The notes under the pieces are model-generated. The model ran no database searches. It saw only the letters and a program-made list of their open reading frames with translations, and was not told the DNA's origin. From Cyanobacterium stanieri PCC 7202 (GTDB lineage: Bacteria; Cyanobacteriota; Cyanobacteriia; Cyanobacteriales; Cyanobacteriaceae), in the NCBI GenBank assembly GCA_000317655.1, contig CP003940.1, positions 248,001-312,000 of the forward strand: DNA of 64,000 bases. The letters run 5' to 3'. This document shows positions 45,682 to 55,351 of the stretch, piece after piece; position 1 is the first letter of the stretch, and each line of letters starts with the position of its first letter. The translations under genes were made by a program, and so were the position numbers.

Positions 45682-46437
45682 ATGGTATATGTTATGAGTC
45701 TTAAGAACTTAAAAAATGCGATCGCCCAGAAAAACGCCCTCAAAGTAATTAGTGGTCTAAACAATTTTGACTTAGCCAATGTGATGGCAGTATGTAAAGC
45801 CGCCGAATTAGGCGGGGCTACTTTTGTTGACATCGCCGCTGACCAAGAAATCATCAAAGCAGTAAAAGAGTCCATCAACTTGCCCGTATGTGTTTCTGCC
45901 GTAGAGCCTCAAGTATTTGTCAATGCCGTAGAAGCAGGCGCTGATTTGATCGAAATTGGTAACTTCGATAGTTTCTACGCCCAAGGAATCAACTTCAGTG
46001 CAGAAGATGTATTATCCCTCACCCGTGAAACCCGCTCCCTATTACCTAATGTTCTTCTTTCTGTGACAGTACCCCACACCCTTCCCCTTGATGAACAAGT
46101 AGAATTAGCTCAAAAATTAGTCACCGCAGGGGCTGATATTATTCAAACCGAAGGGGGTACCAGCTCCAATCCTAACCACAGCGGGATCCTTGGTTTAATT
46201 GAAAAAGCCAGTCCCACCCTTGCCGCTGCCCATGCCATTGCTAGGGCGGTAGATGTTCCCGTACTTTGTGCCTCTGGTTTATCTGATGTGACAGTACCCA
46301 TGGCGATCGCCGCAGGGGCTTCTGGAGTGGGAGTCGGTTCTGCCATCAACAAACTTAACGATGAAGTTGCCATGATTGCCGTAGTACGTAGCCTTACCGA
46401 AGCCCTTAATAACTCTTCTGTAAAAACTGTAATCTAA
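45682..46437 (+). CDS. ycf23: Ycf23 (DUF561) TIM-barrel protein
   Basis: The 251-residue protein is the cyanobacterial and plastid Ycf23/DUF561 family, a TIM-barrel protein of unknown function. Recognisable segments are LKVISGLNNFDLANVMAVCK, FVDIAADQEIIKAVK, CVSAVEPQVFVNAVEAGADL, VTAGADIIQTEGGTS and PVLCASGLSDVTVPMAIAAG. Phosphate-binding-like Gly-rich loops near the C-terminal end of the barrel (GASGVGVGSAINKL) suggest a phosphorylated ligand. The ATG at 45682 is used; the ATG four codons later (MSLKNLKNAIAQ) is as likely. Confidence 0.93.
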   Translation: MVYVMSLKNLKNAIAQKNALKVISGLNNFDLANVMAVCKAAELGGATFVDIAADQEIIKAVKESINLPVCVSAVEPQVFVNAVEAGADLIEIGNFDSFYAQGINFSAEDVLSLTRETRSLLPNVLLSVTVPHTLPLDEQVELAQKLVTAGADIIQTEGGTSSNPNHSGILGLIEKASPTLAAAHAIARAVDVPVLCASGLSDVTVPMAIAAGASGVGVGSAINKLNDEVAMIAVVRSLTEALNNSSVKTVI

Positions 46438-46445
46438 AAGCAACC

Positions 46446-46491
46446 CCCACGCTGATTTATTTTTTCGTGAACTTTGATAACACAGCGTGGG
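46446..46491. repeat. Inverted repeat after ycf23
   Basis: CCCACGCTG (46446-46454) and CAGCGTGGG (46483-46491) pair perfectly over 9 bp with a 28-base loop. It starts 9 bases after the ycf23 stop and may end or stabilise that transcript. No T-run follows. Confidence 0.55.
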
Positions 46492-46661
46492 ATCAACTCT
46501 TTAGTCTAAATAATAATTAATAAATAATCCTGCTTCAGGCTTTCTCAATTAAGCTAAAATTGTTTTAGATATTAGTATTATCAATACTTATTAATGATCA
46601 TGTAATTAATAAGTAAAAATACGTAGAAAATTCCAAGAGAAAGAATAAAGAGGTAGATTAA

Positions 46662-49600
46662 ATGACTCAGATTTCCCCGAAACCTACTCCAGAGCAACCA
46701 GAAGAAACATCCCCCAACCAAAGACAAGAATCTGGTAACGAGGAGAAGAATAACTCCCCCATGGAATCTTCCGATACCGTTATCAGTAAATCAGGAAATG
46801 GCTTAAGTTCTTGGTGGCAAAGACAAAATCTCAAAAATAAAGCTACCATTACCGCTATTTTGATGGGTGTAATACCTTCTATTGTAGTAGGGGCGATCGG
46901 TTATATTTCTACCAACAGTCAATTTAGAAATCAAATTGATACTCAAATCCAACAAAACGCCCAAGGGGTTAGTCGGGAAATTCAAACATATCTGATCAAC
47001 CGTTACGACAACATTAGAAGTATTAGTGAATCTGACGTACTAACCATCCAAGAATTAAGAGGTATACCCGTTACCGAAGCAGATAAAGAAGTATATCTCA
47101 ACCGTTACCTCGAAATTTATCCTGACTATACATTTATCAACATTCTCGAATTGAATGGCACATCGAGGATTTCCACAGGACAAATTCCTTTGCCCAATCA
47201 ATTTACTCAATCTTATTTTGAGCAAATTATTACCACCCAACAGGGTAATATCAGTCGGGTTCAAGAAATAAACGGTCAAAACTATATCCTCATTGGCTCA
47301 CCAATTTTAGATGCCAACAATCAGATGACAGGGGTAGTCGTGGGAGGAATATCCGTTGATAGTATCCAAGATAAATTGAATTATGTAGCAGAAAACAATC
47401 AAGAGTTTTACATTGTTGATAACGAAAACAATATTGTCTTTTCTGGAGATTTGAACGTTGTGGGGCAACCCCTAGGAGATGTGATTCCCCAAGCCCAAAA
47501 CGTAATTACAGGACAAGAAAACCTATCCAACTTACCCGTTAGTGAAGGGGTAAGAAATGGAGAACAAATTTTGATCGGTTTTCAAACTTGGCAACAACAA
47601 CAAGAGGTATGGAAAACCATTATCACCCTTGATAGTCGGACCGCCTTTGCCCATCAAAATGCCCTTTTAGGTTGGTTATTTGCCGGGGTAGTAATTACTG
47701 GGGCGGCGGTAAGTGTGGCTTCTCTATATCTAGCCAAAAGAGCTACTAGCCCTATTTTAGAAGTATCCGATGCGGTGAAAAAAATCGGAGAAGGAGATCT
47801 CGACCAAGAAATTCCTGTACGTAGTGAAGATGAAATTGGCTTATTAGCCAGTAACTTTAATGAGATGACCTCCCAATTAAGGGAATTAATCCAAGATCAA
47901 CAGATTTTTGCCAATCAATCTAACTTACTGAAAAATATTACCTTTGAAATGACCAAGGCTTTCGAGGTAAACGAAGTATTTGCGATCGCCGTTACGGAAA
48001 TTCGTAAAGCCCTCAAATCAGACCGAGTGATAGTGTACAGTTTTGATGAAAATTGGGCAGGTACCATCGTTTCTGAATCCGTCGATCCCCAATATCCCAA
48101 AGCCTTTGGGGCAAGGATTCATGACCCTTGTTTTGAAGAAAAATATATCGATAAATACCTCAACGGTAGAGTCCAAGCCACCGATGATATATATAGAGCG
48201 GGATTGACAGATTGTCACCTCAAACAACTAGAACCCTTTGCCGTCAAAGCCAACCTTGTCGCGCCAATCCTTGTGCAAGATAAACTATTAGGGTTACTCA
48301 TTGCCCATCAATGTTCCTCCCCCAGAAACTGGCGCCCCCACGAAATCGATTTTCTCACCCAAACCGCAACCCAAATTGGGCCTGCCCTTGAAAGGGTGAT
48401 GTTGTTGGAAAATCAGCAGTTAGATAGTTTCCTCTCCACCAAACTCAAGGATATTAGTTTCAAAATTGCCGAATCCCTAACCCAAGATAAGGTTTTTGAG
48501 GTAGCCACCGAAGAAACCCGTTTGGCATTGAGATCAGATCGAGTCATTGTCTATACCTTTGACGAAGACTGGAAAGGTACAATCATCGCCGAATCAGTGG
48601 ATTCTCAATATCCCGAAGCCCTTGGGGCGATGATCAAAGATCCTTGTTTTGCAGATAAATATGTCGAAAAATATAAACAAGGCAGAGTTCAATCTACCCC
48701 CAACATTTACACCGCAGGATTAACCAAATGCCACATTGAACAACTAGAACCCTTTGAGGTGAAAGCCAATCTTGTTACCCCCATTATCGTTGATGGAGAA
48801 CTATTAGGATTATTAATTGCCCACCAATGCTCTGCTCCCCGTCAGTGGACGGAGTCCGAGTCGGGTTTCCTTTCCCAGTTAGCCACCCAAATCGGGCCTG
48901 CCCTAGAAAGGGTGCAACTGTTGGAACGTCAAAAGTTGGCAGAAAGTACCCAAAGGCAACAAAAAGAAACCATCCAACAACGAGCCTTAGAGTTGTTGAT
49001 GCAGGTAGATCCTGTATCCCAAGGGGATTTGACCATTCGAGCCACGGTAACAGAGGATGAAATTGGTACCATCGCTGACTCCTACAATGCCACCATTGAG
49101 AGTTTAAGAAAGCTGGTAACTCAGGTACAGGGTGGATCCCACGCAGTTACGGAAGTTGTGAAGGAACAAGAAGAATTTATCAGTAACCTTGCCACAGAAA
49201 TCCTGCGTCAGTCTGATGATATAAACATCGCCCTAGAACGTATCCAATCTCTTTCCCTTTCCGCTCGTTTGGTAAGGGATAATGCAGAACAGGCAGAACA
49301 AGCGGTTCAGCAGTCCAACCGCAGTGTAGAGGAAGGGGAGATAGCCATGAATCGTACCGTAGATGGTATCCTTGCCATTCGAGAAACTGTGGCGGAAACA
49401 GCCAAAAAGGTAAAACGACTAGGGGAATCTACTCAGAAAATTTCTAAGGTGGTTAACCTGATTAGTAGTTTTGCGGATCAAACCAACCTTTTGGCATTGA
49501 ATGCCTCCATTGAGGCGGCCCACGCAGGGGAAGAAGGTCGAGGGTTTGCGGTGGTAGCAGAAGAGGTGCGCTCTTTGGCTCGTCAGTCTGCCGAAGCTAC

Positions 49601-49958
49601 TGCGGACATTGAAAAAGTGGTGGCGGAAATTCAGCAGGAAACCAATGAGGTGGTAAAAGCCATGGAAGCAGGTACAGAGCAGGTGGTAGAGGGTACAAGA
49701 TTGGTAGAGGAAACTCGTTCTTCCTTGACCCAAATTACTGCGGCATCTGCTCAGATTAATCAGTTGGTAACCGCTATTTCGGCGGCGGCGGCGGAACAGT
49801 CTCAAACATCGGAGGAAATTACTGAAACTATGGCAGATGTTGCCACCATTGCCACGGAAACCTCCACAGCGGTGGATGATGTCTCCCGTAAATTCCGTAA
49901 ACTCTTGAAAGTATCGGAAAACTTACAACTCAGTGTTAGTAAATTTAAAGTTAAATAA
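46662..49958 (+). CDS. PixJ-like chemoreceptor with two DXCF-type GAF domains
   Basis: The 1098-residue protein has, in order, a polar N terminus, a membrane helix (about 65-85), an extracellular Cache-like domain, a second helix (about 335-357) and a HAMP domain. Two GAF domains follow (about 430-590 and 605-760), then a second HAMP-like region and a methyl-accepting signalling domain. The signalling tip reads [20 protein letters not shown]. Both GAF domains have DPCF and, 28 residues later, a Cys-His pair: Cys490/Cys518 in GAF1 and Cys662/Cys690 in GAF2. This spacing and the AGLT-x-CH context match bilin-binding GAF domains of the phototaxis receptor PixJ. It probably links light and ligand sensing to type IV pilus motility. 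No che/pix kinase genes are adjacent. Confidence 0.88.
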   Translation: MTQISPKPTPEQPEETSPNQRQESGNEEKNNSPMESSDTVISKSGNGLSSWWQRQNLKNKATITAILMGVIPSIVVGAIGYISTNSQFRNQIDTQIQQNAQGVSREIQTYLINRYDNIRSISESDVLTIQELRGIPVTEADKEVYLNRYLEIYPDYTFINILELNGTSRISTGQIPLPNQFTQSYFEQIITTQQGNISRVQEINGQNYILIGSPILDANNQMTGVVVGGISVDSIQDKLNYVAENNQEFYIVDNENNIVFSGDLNVVGQPLGDVIPQAQNVITGQENLSNLPVSEGVRNGEQILIGFQTWQQQQEVWKTIITLDSRTAFAHQNALLGWLFAGVVITGAAVSVASLYLAKRATSPILEVSDAVKKIGEGDLDQEIPVRSEDEIGLLASNFNEMTSQLRELIQDQQIFANQSNLLKNITFEMTKAFEVNEVFAIAVTEIRKALKSDRVIVYSFDENWAGTIVSESVDPQYPKAFGARIHDPCFEEKYIDKYLNGRVQATDDIYRAGLTDCHLKQLEPFAVKANLVAPILVQDKLLGLLIAHQCSSPRNWRPHEIDFLTQTATQIGPALERVMLLENQQLDSFLSTKLKDISFKIAESLTQDKVFEVATEETRLALRSDRVIVYTFDEDWKGTIIAESVDSQYPEALGAMIKDPCFADKYVEKYKQGRVQSTPNIYTAGLTKCHIEQLEPFEVKANLVTPIIVDGELLGLLIAHQCSAPRQWTESESGFLSQLATQIGPALERVQLLERQKLAESTQRQQKETIQQRALELLMQVDPVSQGDLTIRATVTEDEIGTIADSYNATIESLRKLVTQVQGGSHAVTEVVKEQEEFISNLATEILRQSDDINIALERIQSLSLSARLVRDNAEQAEQAVQQSNRSVEEGEIAMNRTVDGILAIRETVAETAKKVKRLGESTQKISKVVNLISSFADQTNLLALNASIEAAHAGEEGRGFAVVAEEVRSLARQSAEATADIEKVVAEIQQETNEVVKAMEAGTEQVVEGTRLVEETRSSLTQITAASAQINQLVTAISAAAAEQSQTSEEITETMADVATIATETSTAVDDVSRKFRKLLKVSENLQLSVSKFKVK

Positions 49959-50036
49959 CCCCATGGGTAACTAGGTAATTCTTTGTACCTAGTTCCTTGA
50001 TTGATGCTTGTATTATCCCTTATCCCTTAATTGACC

Positions 50037-53000
50037 ATGACTCAAACACCGCAAAAACCAAAACTCAATTTAGATAGTATTCCCACCAATAATAAAACTC
50101 GCTTAGTGGTTGATACCCCTATACAAAATCGCAAGGCAAAAACCGTCAAAAAAGAATCTTCTCCCTTAGTGCAATGGTTTTTTGATCTTTCCTTGCGCCG
50201 TAAACAGTTATTGGTATTATTGAGTGCGCAAACCGTGGCGATCGCCTCTTTGGTGGGAGTCAGTGTAACCCAAATCATCAGTGGGGGTAGACAACAATTA
50301 ATTAACCAATCTGCCTCTGAATTAGAAGCCTCAAAAATTAACTACGACATTAAAGTTAATCAGATGGGGTTTGGTTTTCGGGGACAGTCCGATAACACCG
50401 CTATTATTGAAGCCGCCATCGCAGGGGATGACATAACCCCCGAAGATCGAGCCATCGTTCGACAGATTCTCGCCAATGAAATTACCGCCCGTAACATTGA
50501 ATATGCTACCCTCGTGGGCTTGGATGGTCGTATTATCGTCAATGCTAACAACGATCGCACCGGGGAACTATTTGATCCCAATGGTTTGGTAAGTAGAGTC
50601 ATCGAAAATCCAGAACAAATTAGAATTAGTGAATTAGTACCTTGGGAAGACCTAGAAAGAGAAAATCCCCCCAACCTAGGACTCTTTGAACCGGGATTCC
50701 CTGCCCTGATTCGTTATACCTTTACCCCCGTATTTGCCCTTAACACCAATCAAGTGGTGGGGGTATTGGTATCAGGGGATGTGGTCAACGGAAAATATAC
50801 CATCGTAGAAGACACCGTCGAAGAATTTAACGGCGGTTATGCAGCCATTTACAAACTCATCGAAGGACAAGAATTTCGTTTGGCCAGTTCCCTATTAGGT
50901 ATCGATGACACTAGGGAAAGAGACATCATCATGGAAGATGAAACCGTATTAAATCAATCCCTCATCGATCCCGATGATATTTTCGCCGAACGTACCTCCA
51001 TCGAAGGGGAAATATATACCGTCACCGCCCAAGTTATTCAAAACAGTTTGGGAGACTCCGTGGGTATCATCGTTCGTGGTACCCCCGAAAGAGATTTAAA
51101 CTCCATTCTCACCAACAGCGTTACCCTCCAAATTCAAGTTGCCGTGGGGGTAATCTTATTTAGTCTTTTACTGATCATCATTCTCGGCAAGGCGATCGCC
51201 CAGAGGGTAGAATCCTTACAAGGAACCACCGAAAAATTCATGGCAGGGGATTACGATGTTCAGGCACAAATCCTCGGAGATGATGAAATCGGGAAACTAG
51301 CTAGAACCTTTAATGAACTAGCCACCAACATCGCCAATAACGAAGGGATGTTATTACTTGACAACGAAAAAGGGGTATTACTCCAAGAAATCACAGGCTC
51401 TCGTACCCTCGATGAAGATGACGTTAACAAAGTATTTGACAAAGCCCTCATTAAAACCAAGGAAATCCTCAAAGTAGATCGCCTCGTGATCTATCGTTTC
51501 AAACCCGACTGGAGTGGTTATATTTCCAACGAAGCAGGGGATGCTAGATTCCCCAGTGCCTTGAATGAAAAAATTAATGACCCCTGTATTCCCCTAGAAC
51601 TCAGACAAGCCTATATCAACGGTCGGGTAGTACCCACAGAAAACGTATACAAAGCAGGATTTGCCCCCGAACATGAGGCACTAATGCACCGACTAGAAAT
51701 TAAATCTAATCTGGTCGTACCCATTATTAGCCAAGGAAAACTATTCGCTCTCTTAATTGCCCATCATTGTCAAAACCATCATACTTGGGGCGAGAAAGAA
51801 ATCAGTTTTATGGGGCAAATTGCCCTCCGTTTTGGGGTAATTTTGGATCGGGTAAGTTTGTTAAAATCCCAAATGATTGCCGCCCGTAGGGCAGAACAAC
51901 TCAAGGAAATTACCCTTTCTATTGCGTCCAAAACTAACCGAGCAGAACTTTTAGATCAGGTAGTAGATGAAATTCGTGATGCCCTTGGAGCCGATCGCAG
52001 CATCGTTTATGAGTTTGACGAAAACTGGCAGGGAACTATTGTGGCAGAATCAGTAGATTCCAAATATCCCGAAGCCCTTGGAGCAGTTATTGCGGATCCT
52101 TGCTTTGCAGATCGTTATGTAGAAAAATATGAACAAGGTAGAGTACAAGCTACCCCCAATATTTACGAAGCAGGACTAACCGAATGTCATTTAAAACAAC
52201 TACAACCCTTTGAAGTGGTTGCCAACTTAGTGGCTCCCATTTTGGTAGATCAAAAACTACTGGGTTTATTAATTTGTCACCAATGTTCTGGGGAAAGAGA
52301 ATGGGAAGCAGGGGAAATAGAACTATTCAGTCAACTTTCTACCCAAGTCGGTTTAGGGTTAGAAAGGGTACAGTTGTTGGATGTTCAACGTAATTCTGAG
52401 CAAGAACAAAGACAGGCGAAAGAGTTATTACAAAAACGGGCGTTAGATCTACTTATGCAGGTAGATCCCGTTTCTGATGGTGATTTGACCATTCGAGCTA
52501 GTGTGACGGAGGATGAAATCGGTACCATTGCTGACTCCTACAACGCTACCATTGAGAGTTTACGTAAAATTGTATCTCAGGTACAAACTGCTGCTAATTC
52601 CGTAACCAAAACCACCACGGTTAATGAAAATGACGTTAATGTTTTACAAGCTGAAATTCAGGAGCAGGTGTTGAATATTACTCAGGCTTTAAAAACCATC
52701 GAAGCCATGAGTAATTCGAGTAGTTTGGTGGCAGAAAATGCTGAACAAGCGGAGGAAGCACTACAAAGAGCTCAAGAAAGTGTGGAAATAGGGGAAGTTG
52801 CCATGAATCGTACGGTAAAATCGATTATGGAAATTCGGTCGACGGTACAACAGGCGGCCAAACAGATGAAAAAATTGGGGGATACCACCCAAAATATTTC
52901 TAATGTGGTAGCTCTTATTGGTCGTTTTGCCGCTCAAACCCACCTTTTGGCTCTCAAGGCATCCATTGAGGCCGCCCGTGCAGGGGAACAAGGAACAGGT

Positions 53001-53414
53001 TTTGCGGTAATTGCAGAGGAGGTAAGAACTTTGGCAACTCAATCGGCTTCGGCGACGGCAGACATTGAAAAGTTGGTGACGGAAATTCTTTCGGAAACCA
53101 AAATCGTGGTCACGGCTATGGAGCAGGGTAATGAGCAGGTGGTAGAAGGTAGTAAGCTGGTGGAGGAAACCCGTCAGAGTCTCAACCAAATTACGGCGGC
53201 TACTTCTCAGATTAATGAGTTGGTAGAGGCGATCGCCACTGCGGCTTTTGAACAGTCGGAAAACTCTGAAGATGTCGGGGAAAAGATGACTGATGTGGCA
53301 AAGGTTGCTCAAAAAACCACTGTCTCTGTAACTAAGTTATCTGATTCTTTCCGTCAATTGCTCCAAGTAGCTCGGGAATTGGAGTCGAATGTATCTCAGT
53401 TTAAGGTTGGGTAG
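50037..53414 (+). CDS. Second PixJ-like chemoreceptor, one intact and one degenerate GAF
   Basis: A paralogue of the previous gene, 78 bp downstream on the same strand. It has an N-terminal helix (about 60-85), a periplasmic sensor domain, a second helix near residue 370, HAMP, two GAF domains, a HAMP-like segment and a signalling domain. GAF2 keeps DPCF (Cys689) and ECH 28 residues later (Cys717). GAF1 has DPCI at Cys517 and Glu-His where the second Cys should be, so it should not hold a bilin covalently. The signalling tip is [20 protein letters not shown], with Thr for the usual Arg. I chose the ATG at 50037; a TTG lies two codons earlier. Confidence 0.87.
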   Translation: MTQTPQKPKLNLDSIPTNNKTRLVVDTPIQNRKAKTVKKESSPLVQWFFDLSLRRKQLLVLLSAQTVAIASLVGVSVTQIISGGRQQLINQSASELEASKINYDIKVNQMGFGFRGQSDNTAIIEAAIAGDDITPEDRAIVRQILANEITARNIEYATLVGLDGRIIVNANNDRTGELFDPNGLVSRVIENPEQIRISELVPWEDLERENPPNLGLFEPGFPALIRYTFTPVFALNTNQVVGVLVSGDVVNGKYTIVEDTVEEFNGGYAAIYKLIEGQEFRLASSLLGIDDTRERDIIMEDETVLNQSLIDPDDIFAERTSIEGEIYTVTAQVIQNSLGDSVGIIVRGTPERDLNSILTNSVTLQIQVAVGVILFSLLLIIILGKAIAQRVESLQGTTEKFMAGDYDVQAQILGDDEIGKLARTFNELATNIANNEGMLLLDNEKGVLLQEITGSRTLDEDDVNKVFDKALIKTKEILKVDRLVIYRFKPDWSGYISNEAGDARFPSALNEKINDPCIPLELRQAYINGRVVPTENVYKAGFAPEHEALMHRLEIKSNLVVPIISQGKLFALLIAHHCQNHHTWGEKEISFMGQIALRFGVILDRVSLLKSQMIAARRAEQLKEITLSIASKTNRAELLDQVVDEIRDALGADRSIVYEFDENWQGTIVAESVDSKYPEALGAVIADPCFADRYVEKYEQGRVQATPNIYEAGLTECHLKQLQPFEVVANLVAPILVDQKLLGLLICHQCSGEREWEAGEIELFSQLSTQVGLGLERVQLLDVQRNSEQEQRQAKELLQKRALDLLMQVDPVSDGDLTIRASVTEDEIGTIADSYNATIESLRKIVSQVQTAANSVTKTTTVNENDVNVLQAEIQEQVLNITQALKTIEAMSNSSSLVAENAEQAEEALQRAQESVEIGEVAMNRTVKSIMEIRSTVQQAAKQMKKLGDTTQNISNVVALIGRFAAQTHLLALKASIEAARAGEQGTGFAVIAEEVRTLATQSASATADIEKLVTEILSETKIVVTAMEQGNEQVVEGSKLVEETRQSLNQITAATSQINELVEAIATAAFEQSENSEDVGEKMTDVAKVAQKTTVSVTKLSDSFRQLLQVARELESNVSQFKVG

Positions 53415-53497
53415 TTAATTGATAATGGAGAATGGATAATTGATAATTCATTTTTATCAGTCCATTTCTCCATCACTTAAAACTTAATACCTTTAAT

Positions 53498-53520
53498 GGA
53501 CGTACCATGGTACATCCCTA
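53498..53520. repeat. Imperfect copy of GTACCATGGTAC palindrome
   Basis: GGACGTACCATGGTACATCC shares its core and arms with the 30-bp palindrome at 14921-14950 but has one changed arm base and shorter arms. It lies between two convergent genes, just before the cyclophilin stop. AATTGATAA-like heptamers are also present at 53417-53450. Confidence 0.7.
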
Positions 53521-53524
53521 CTAT

Positions 53525-54628
53525 TTATGCTTGGGGTGAAACTAAATTTTCAGCCCCTTCGATGACTTCTGCAGATAACATTTTATCTTCAGGACTTAGT
53601 TTTTCTAAAACCTCTGCCCCTTCGGTGACATAACCAAATACCGCAAATCTTCCATCCATAAGGTTATAACCGGGGGGGGTTACTTCTGTGTCGAATTTGA
53701 AGAAGAAAAACTGGGATGAACCACCGTTAGGATCGGTGGTAGGACGGGCTAACGCCACTGCTCCATAAGCGTTAAAGGGCAGTACGGGTTGGGCTAGGTA
53801 CAATCCCACGTCTTCGGTGGTTAAGCCGTAAATAGGCTCAGATTCTCCTTTTACTAAAACCTCGAGGGGAATGGCACGATATTTATCGGTTTTGGGGTCA
53901 ATAAAGCCCACTTCTTTCCCTTCGGGATCTCCTGTTTGAATTACATAAAAGTCCTCGGCACGGATAAAGGGCAGATTGTCATAAAATTTTCTTTGTACTA
54001 AATCGACAAAGTTTCCGCCTGTCACAGGGGCGCTATAACCATCTACCTCAATGACTAAGTCCCCTTGGGTGGTGGTAATTTTTACTTTTGCCCGACCTTT
54101 TAACTGGGGTAGATTGGCGTATTCTTGGGGTACTTCAAAGGGAAATCCTCTCACCATGCCTTCTTCTAGTTCGGTGATATGGTCGAGGATTTCTTCTCTG
54201 AGGGCGAGAATTTCGTCTCTTTTTTGTCCTGCGACCAATTCTTGTAATGCTTCTACGTCTCCTGTAATGTCCTTAACTAATTCCTCTGAGCGTTCAGCAA
54301 ATTCCCTTGGTACGTCTTGGGCTATATCATCTCCATGGAGTTTGAGGGCAAAGGCTGCATTTCTGACTTCTTTTTCTACTCTTTTCCAACGTTTGGATCT
54401 TAAATCTTTTTCGATTTTTTCGATGTTGCTTTGAACTTCTCTGATGTCTTTATTTTCGATGGGTAGGGCATATCTTAAAATTGCCTCTGGATCGGTGATC
54501 GCATCCCCTTGAGCCAAGATAGCATGGGCGTTTTGCCATGGAGTAGGGGTAAGGGCGATCGCCCCTGTGAATATTAATACTGTTGCAACGATTATTTTTG
54601 TTAGGCGTTGCCACCAATTAGATTTCAT
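53525..54628 (-). CDS. Lumenal cyclophilin-type peptidyl-prolyl isomerase (CYP38/TLP40-like)
   Basis: The 367-residue protein has a signal peptide (to about residue 36, ending NAHA), a helical N-terminal domain with acidic coiled-coil character (IREVQSNIEKIEKDL, DEILALREEILDHITELEEG) and a C-terminal cyclophilin domain from about residue 190. The cyclophilin part has VKITTTQGDLVIEVDGYSAP, NFVDLVQRKFYDNL and GGSSQFFFFKFD. This arrangement matches plant CYP38/TLP40 and its cyanobacterial counterpart, which assist photosystem II assembly in the lumen. Several catalytic-site residues differ from classical cyclophilins, as in CYP38. Confidence 0.9.
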   Translation of the reverse strand: MKSNWWQRLTKIIVATVLIFTGAIALTPTPWQNAHAILAQGDAITDPEAILRYALPIENKDIREVQSNIEKIEKDLRSKRWKRVEKEVRNAAFALKLHGDDIAQDVPREFAERSEELVKDITGDVEALQELVAGQKRDEILALREEILDHITELEEGMVRGFPFEVPQEYANLPQLKGRAKVKITTTQGDLVIEVDGYSAPVTGGNFVDLVQRKFYDNLPFIRAEDFYVIQTGDPEGKEVGFIDPKTDKYRAIPLEVLVKGESEPIYGLTTEDVGLYLAQPVLPFNAYGAVALARPTTDPNGGSSQFFFFKFDTEVTPPGYNLMDGRFAVFGYVTEGAEVLEKLSPEDKMLSAEVIEGAENLVSPQA

Positions 54629-54709
54629 AATTACTAAATTATTTTAAATACTGCTTATTGTCATTATTTCATAAACCGTAAAATAATTGATAATGGATAG
54701 TTGATAATG

Positions 54710-54758
54710 GGCAATAGGCAATAGGCAATAGGCAATAGGCAATGGGCAATGGGCAATT
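54710..54758. repeat. Heptamer tandem repeat (GGCAATA family), seven units
   Basis: Four GGCAATA, two GGCAATG and one GGCAATT unit are joined without interruption, the longest such array in the window. It is preceded by TTGATAATGG units of a second heptamer type (54687-54709). It sits in the gap between divergent genes, upstream of hli. Confidence 0.9.
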
Positions 54759-54926
54759 AACAAACTATTACCTGTCACCTGCAACCTACAAAACTCACTC
54801 TAATCTGCACTCTAAACTCATTTTTACAAAAAATGTAACAAAATGTTGCCAACTTTAAAATTGTATGTTAAATTAAGTATCAAGTAGTTGACTTAACTGC
54901 AATCATAGATATATAGGAGATTAGTT

Positions 54927-55067
54927 ATGGAAGATAAAGGAAAATTAGGTTTCACCGCATTTGCTGAAAACTGGAATGGTCGTTTAGCAATGTTAGGATT
55001 TTTAATCGGTATCTTAACCGAGTTATTAACTGGTCAAGGTATTCTCTCTCAATTAGGCTTAATGTAA
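54927..55067 (+). CDS. hli: High-light-inducible protein (HLIP)
   Basis: This short gene encodes 46 residues: MEDKGKLGFTAFAENWNGRL, then AMLGFLIGILTELLTGQGIL and SQLGLM. The single membrane helix with [12 protein letters not shown] is the chlorophyll-binding ExxN-R motif of HLIPs (Scp/small CAB-like proteins). These proteins bind chlorophyll and carotenoid and protect photosystem assembly under excess light. The ribosome-binding site AGGAGA is 6 bases before the ATG, and a strong terminator follows at 55113, so it is a single-gene unit. Confidence 0.96.
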   Translation: MEDKGKLGFTAFAENWNGRLAMLGFLIGILTELLTGQGILSQLGLM

Positions 55068-55112
55068 TTTTAGCCTTCATTTCATTAATCGTTTAAATTG
55101 CCCATAAAATTG

Positions 55113-55142
55113 AAAGGAGAGTCCATACTCTCCTTTTTTTTA
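55113..55142 (+). terminator. Rho-independent terminator of hli
   Basis: AGGAGAGT and ACTCTCCT form a perfect 8-bp stem with loop CCAT, followed by eight or more T. It lies 46 bases after the hli stop codon. Confidence 0.95.
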
Positions 55143-55223
55143 TCCTAACTCTTTATTAACGTAGAGGATAAAGAGCGAAAAAATTAGGAAAAATAATCAA
55201 AAATAACATAGCAAGGAAAAATT

Positions 55224-55258
55224 AATTATCAATTCTCAATTATCAATTATCAATTGTT
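55224..55258. repeat. AATTATC heptamer repeat, five units
   Basis: The units read AATTATC, AATTCTC, AATTATC, AATTATC and AATTGTT. This second heptamer family also appears near 53417 and 54687. It lies about 95 bp before the olefin synthase start codon, in a 284-bp gap with no other clear signal apart from the hli terminator. Confidence 0.8.
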
Positions 55259-55351
55259 AATATGGTATGATCTGAAAATTCATAATTGTGAATTGTTAAA
55301 GATTGTTTCATAATTATACAAACACTTAATAATCAGGTTGATTCGATATAC

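Noticed and set aside
54710-54758. Possible CRISPR array
   Set aside because: The repeats are 7 bases long and directly adjacent, with no spacers and no cas genes; they are tandem heptamers.
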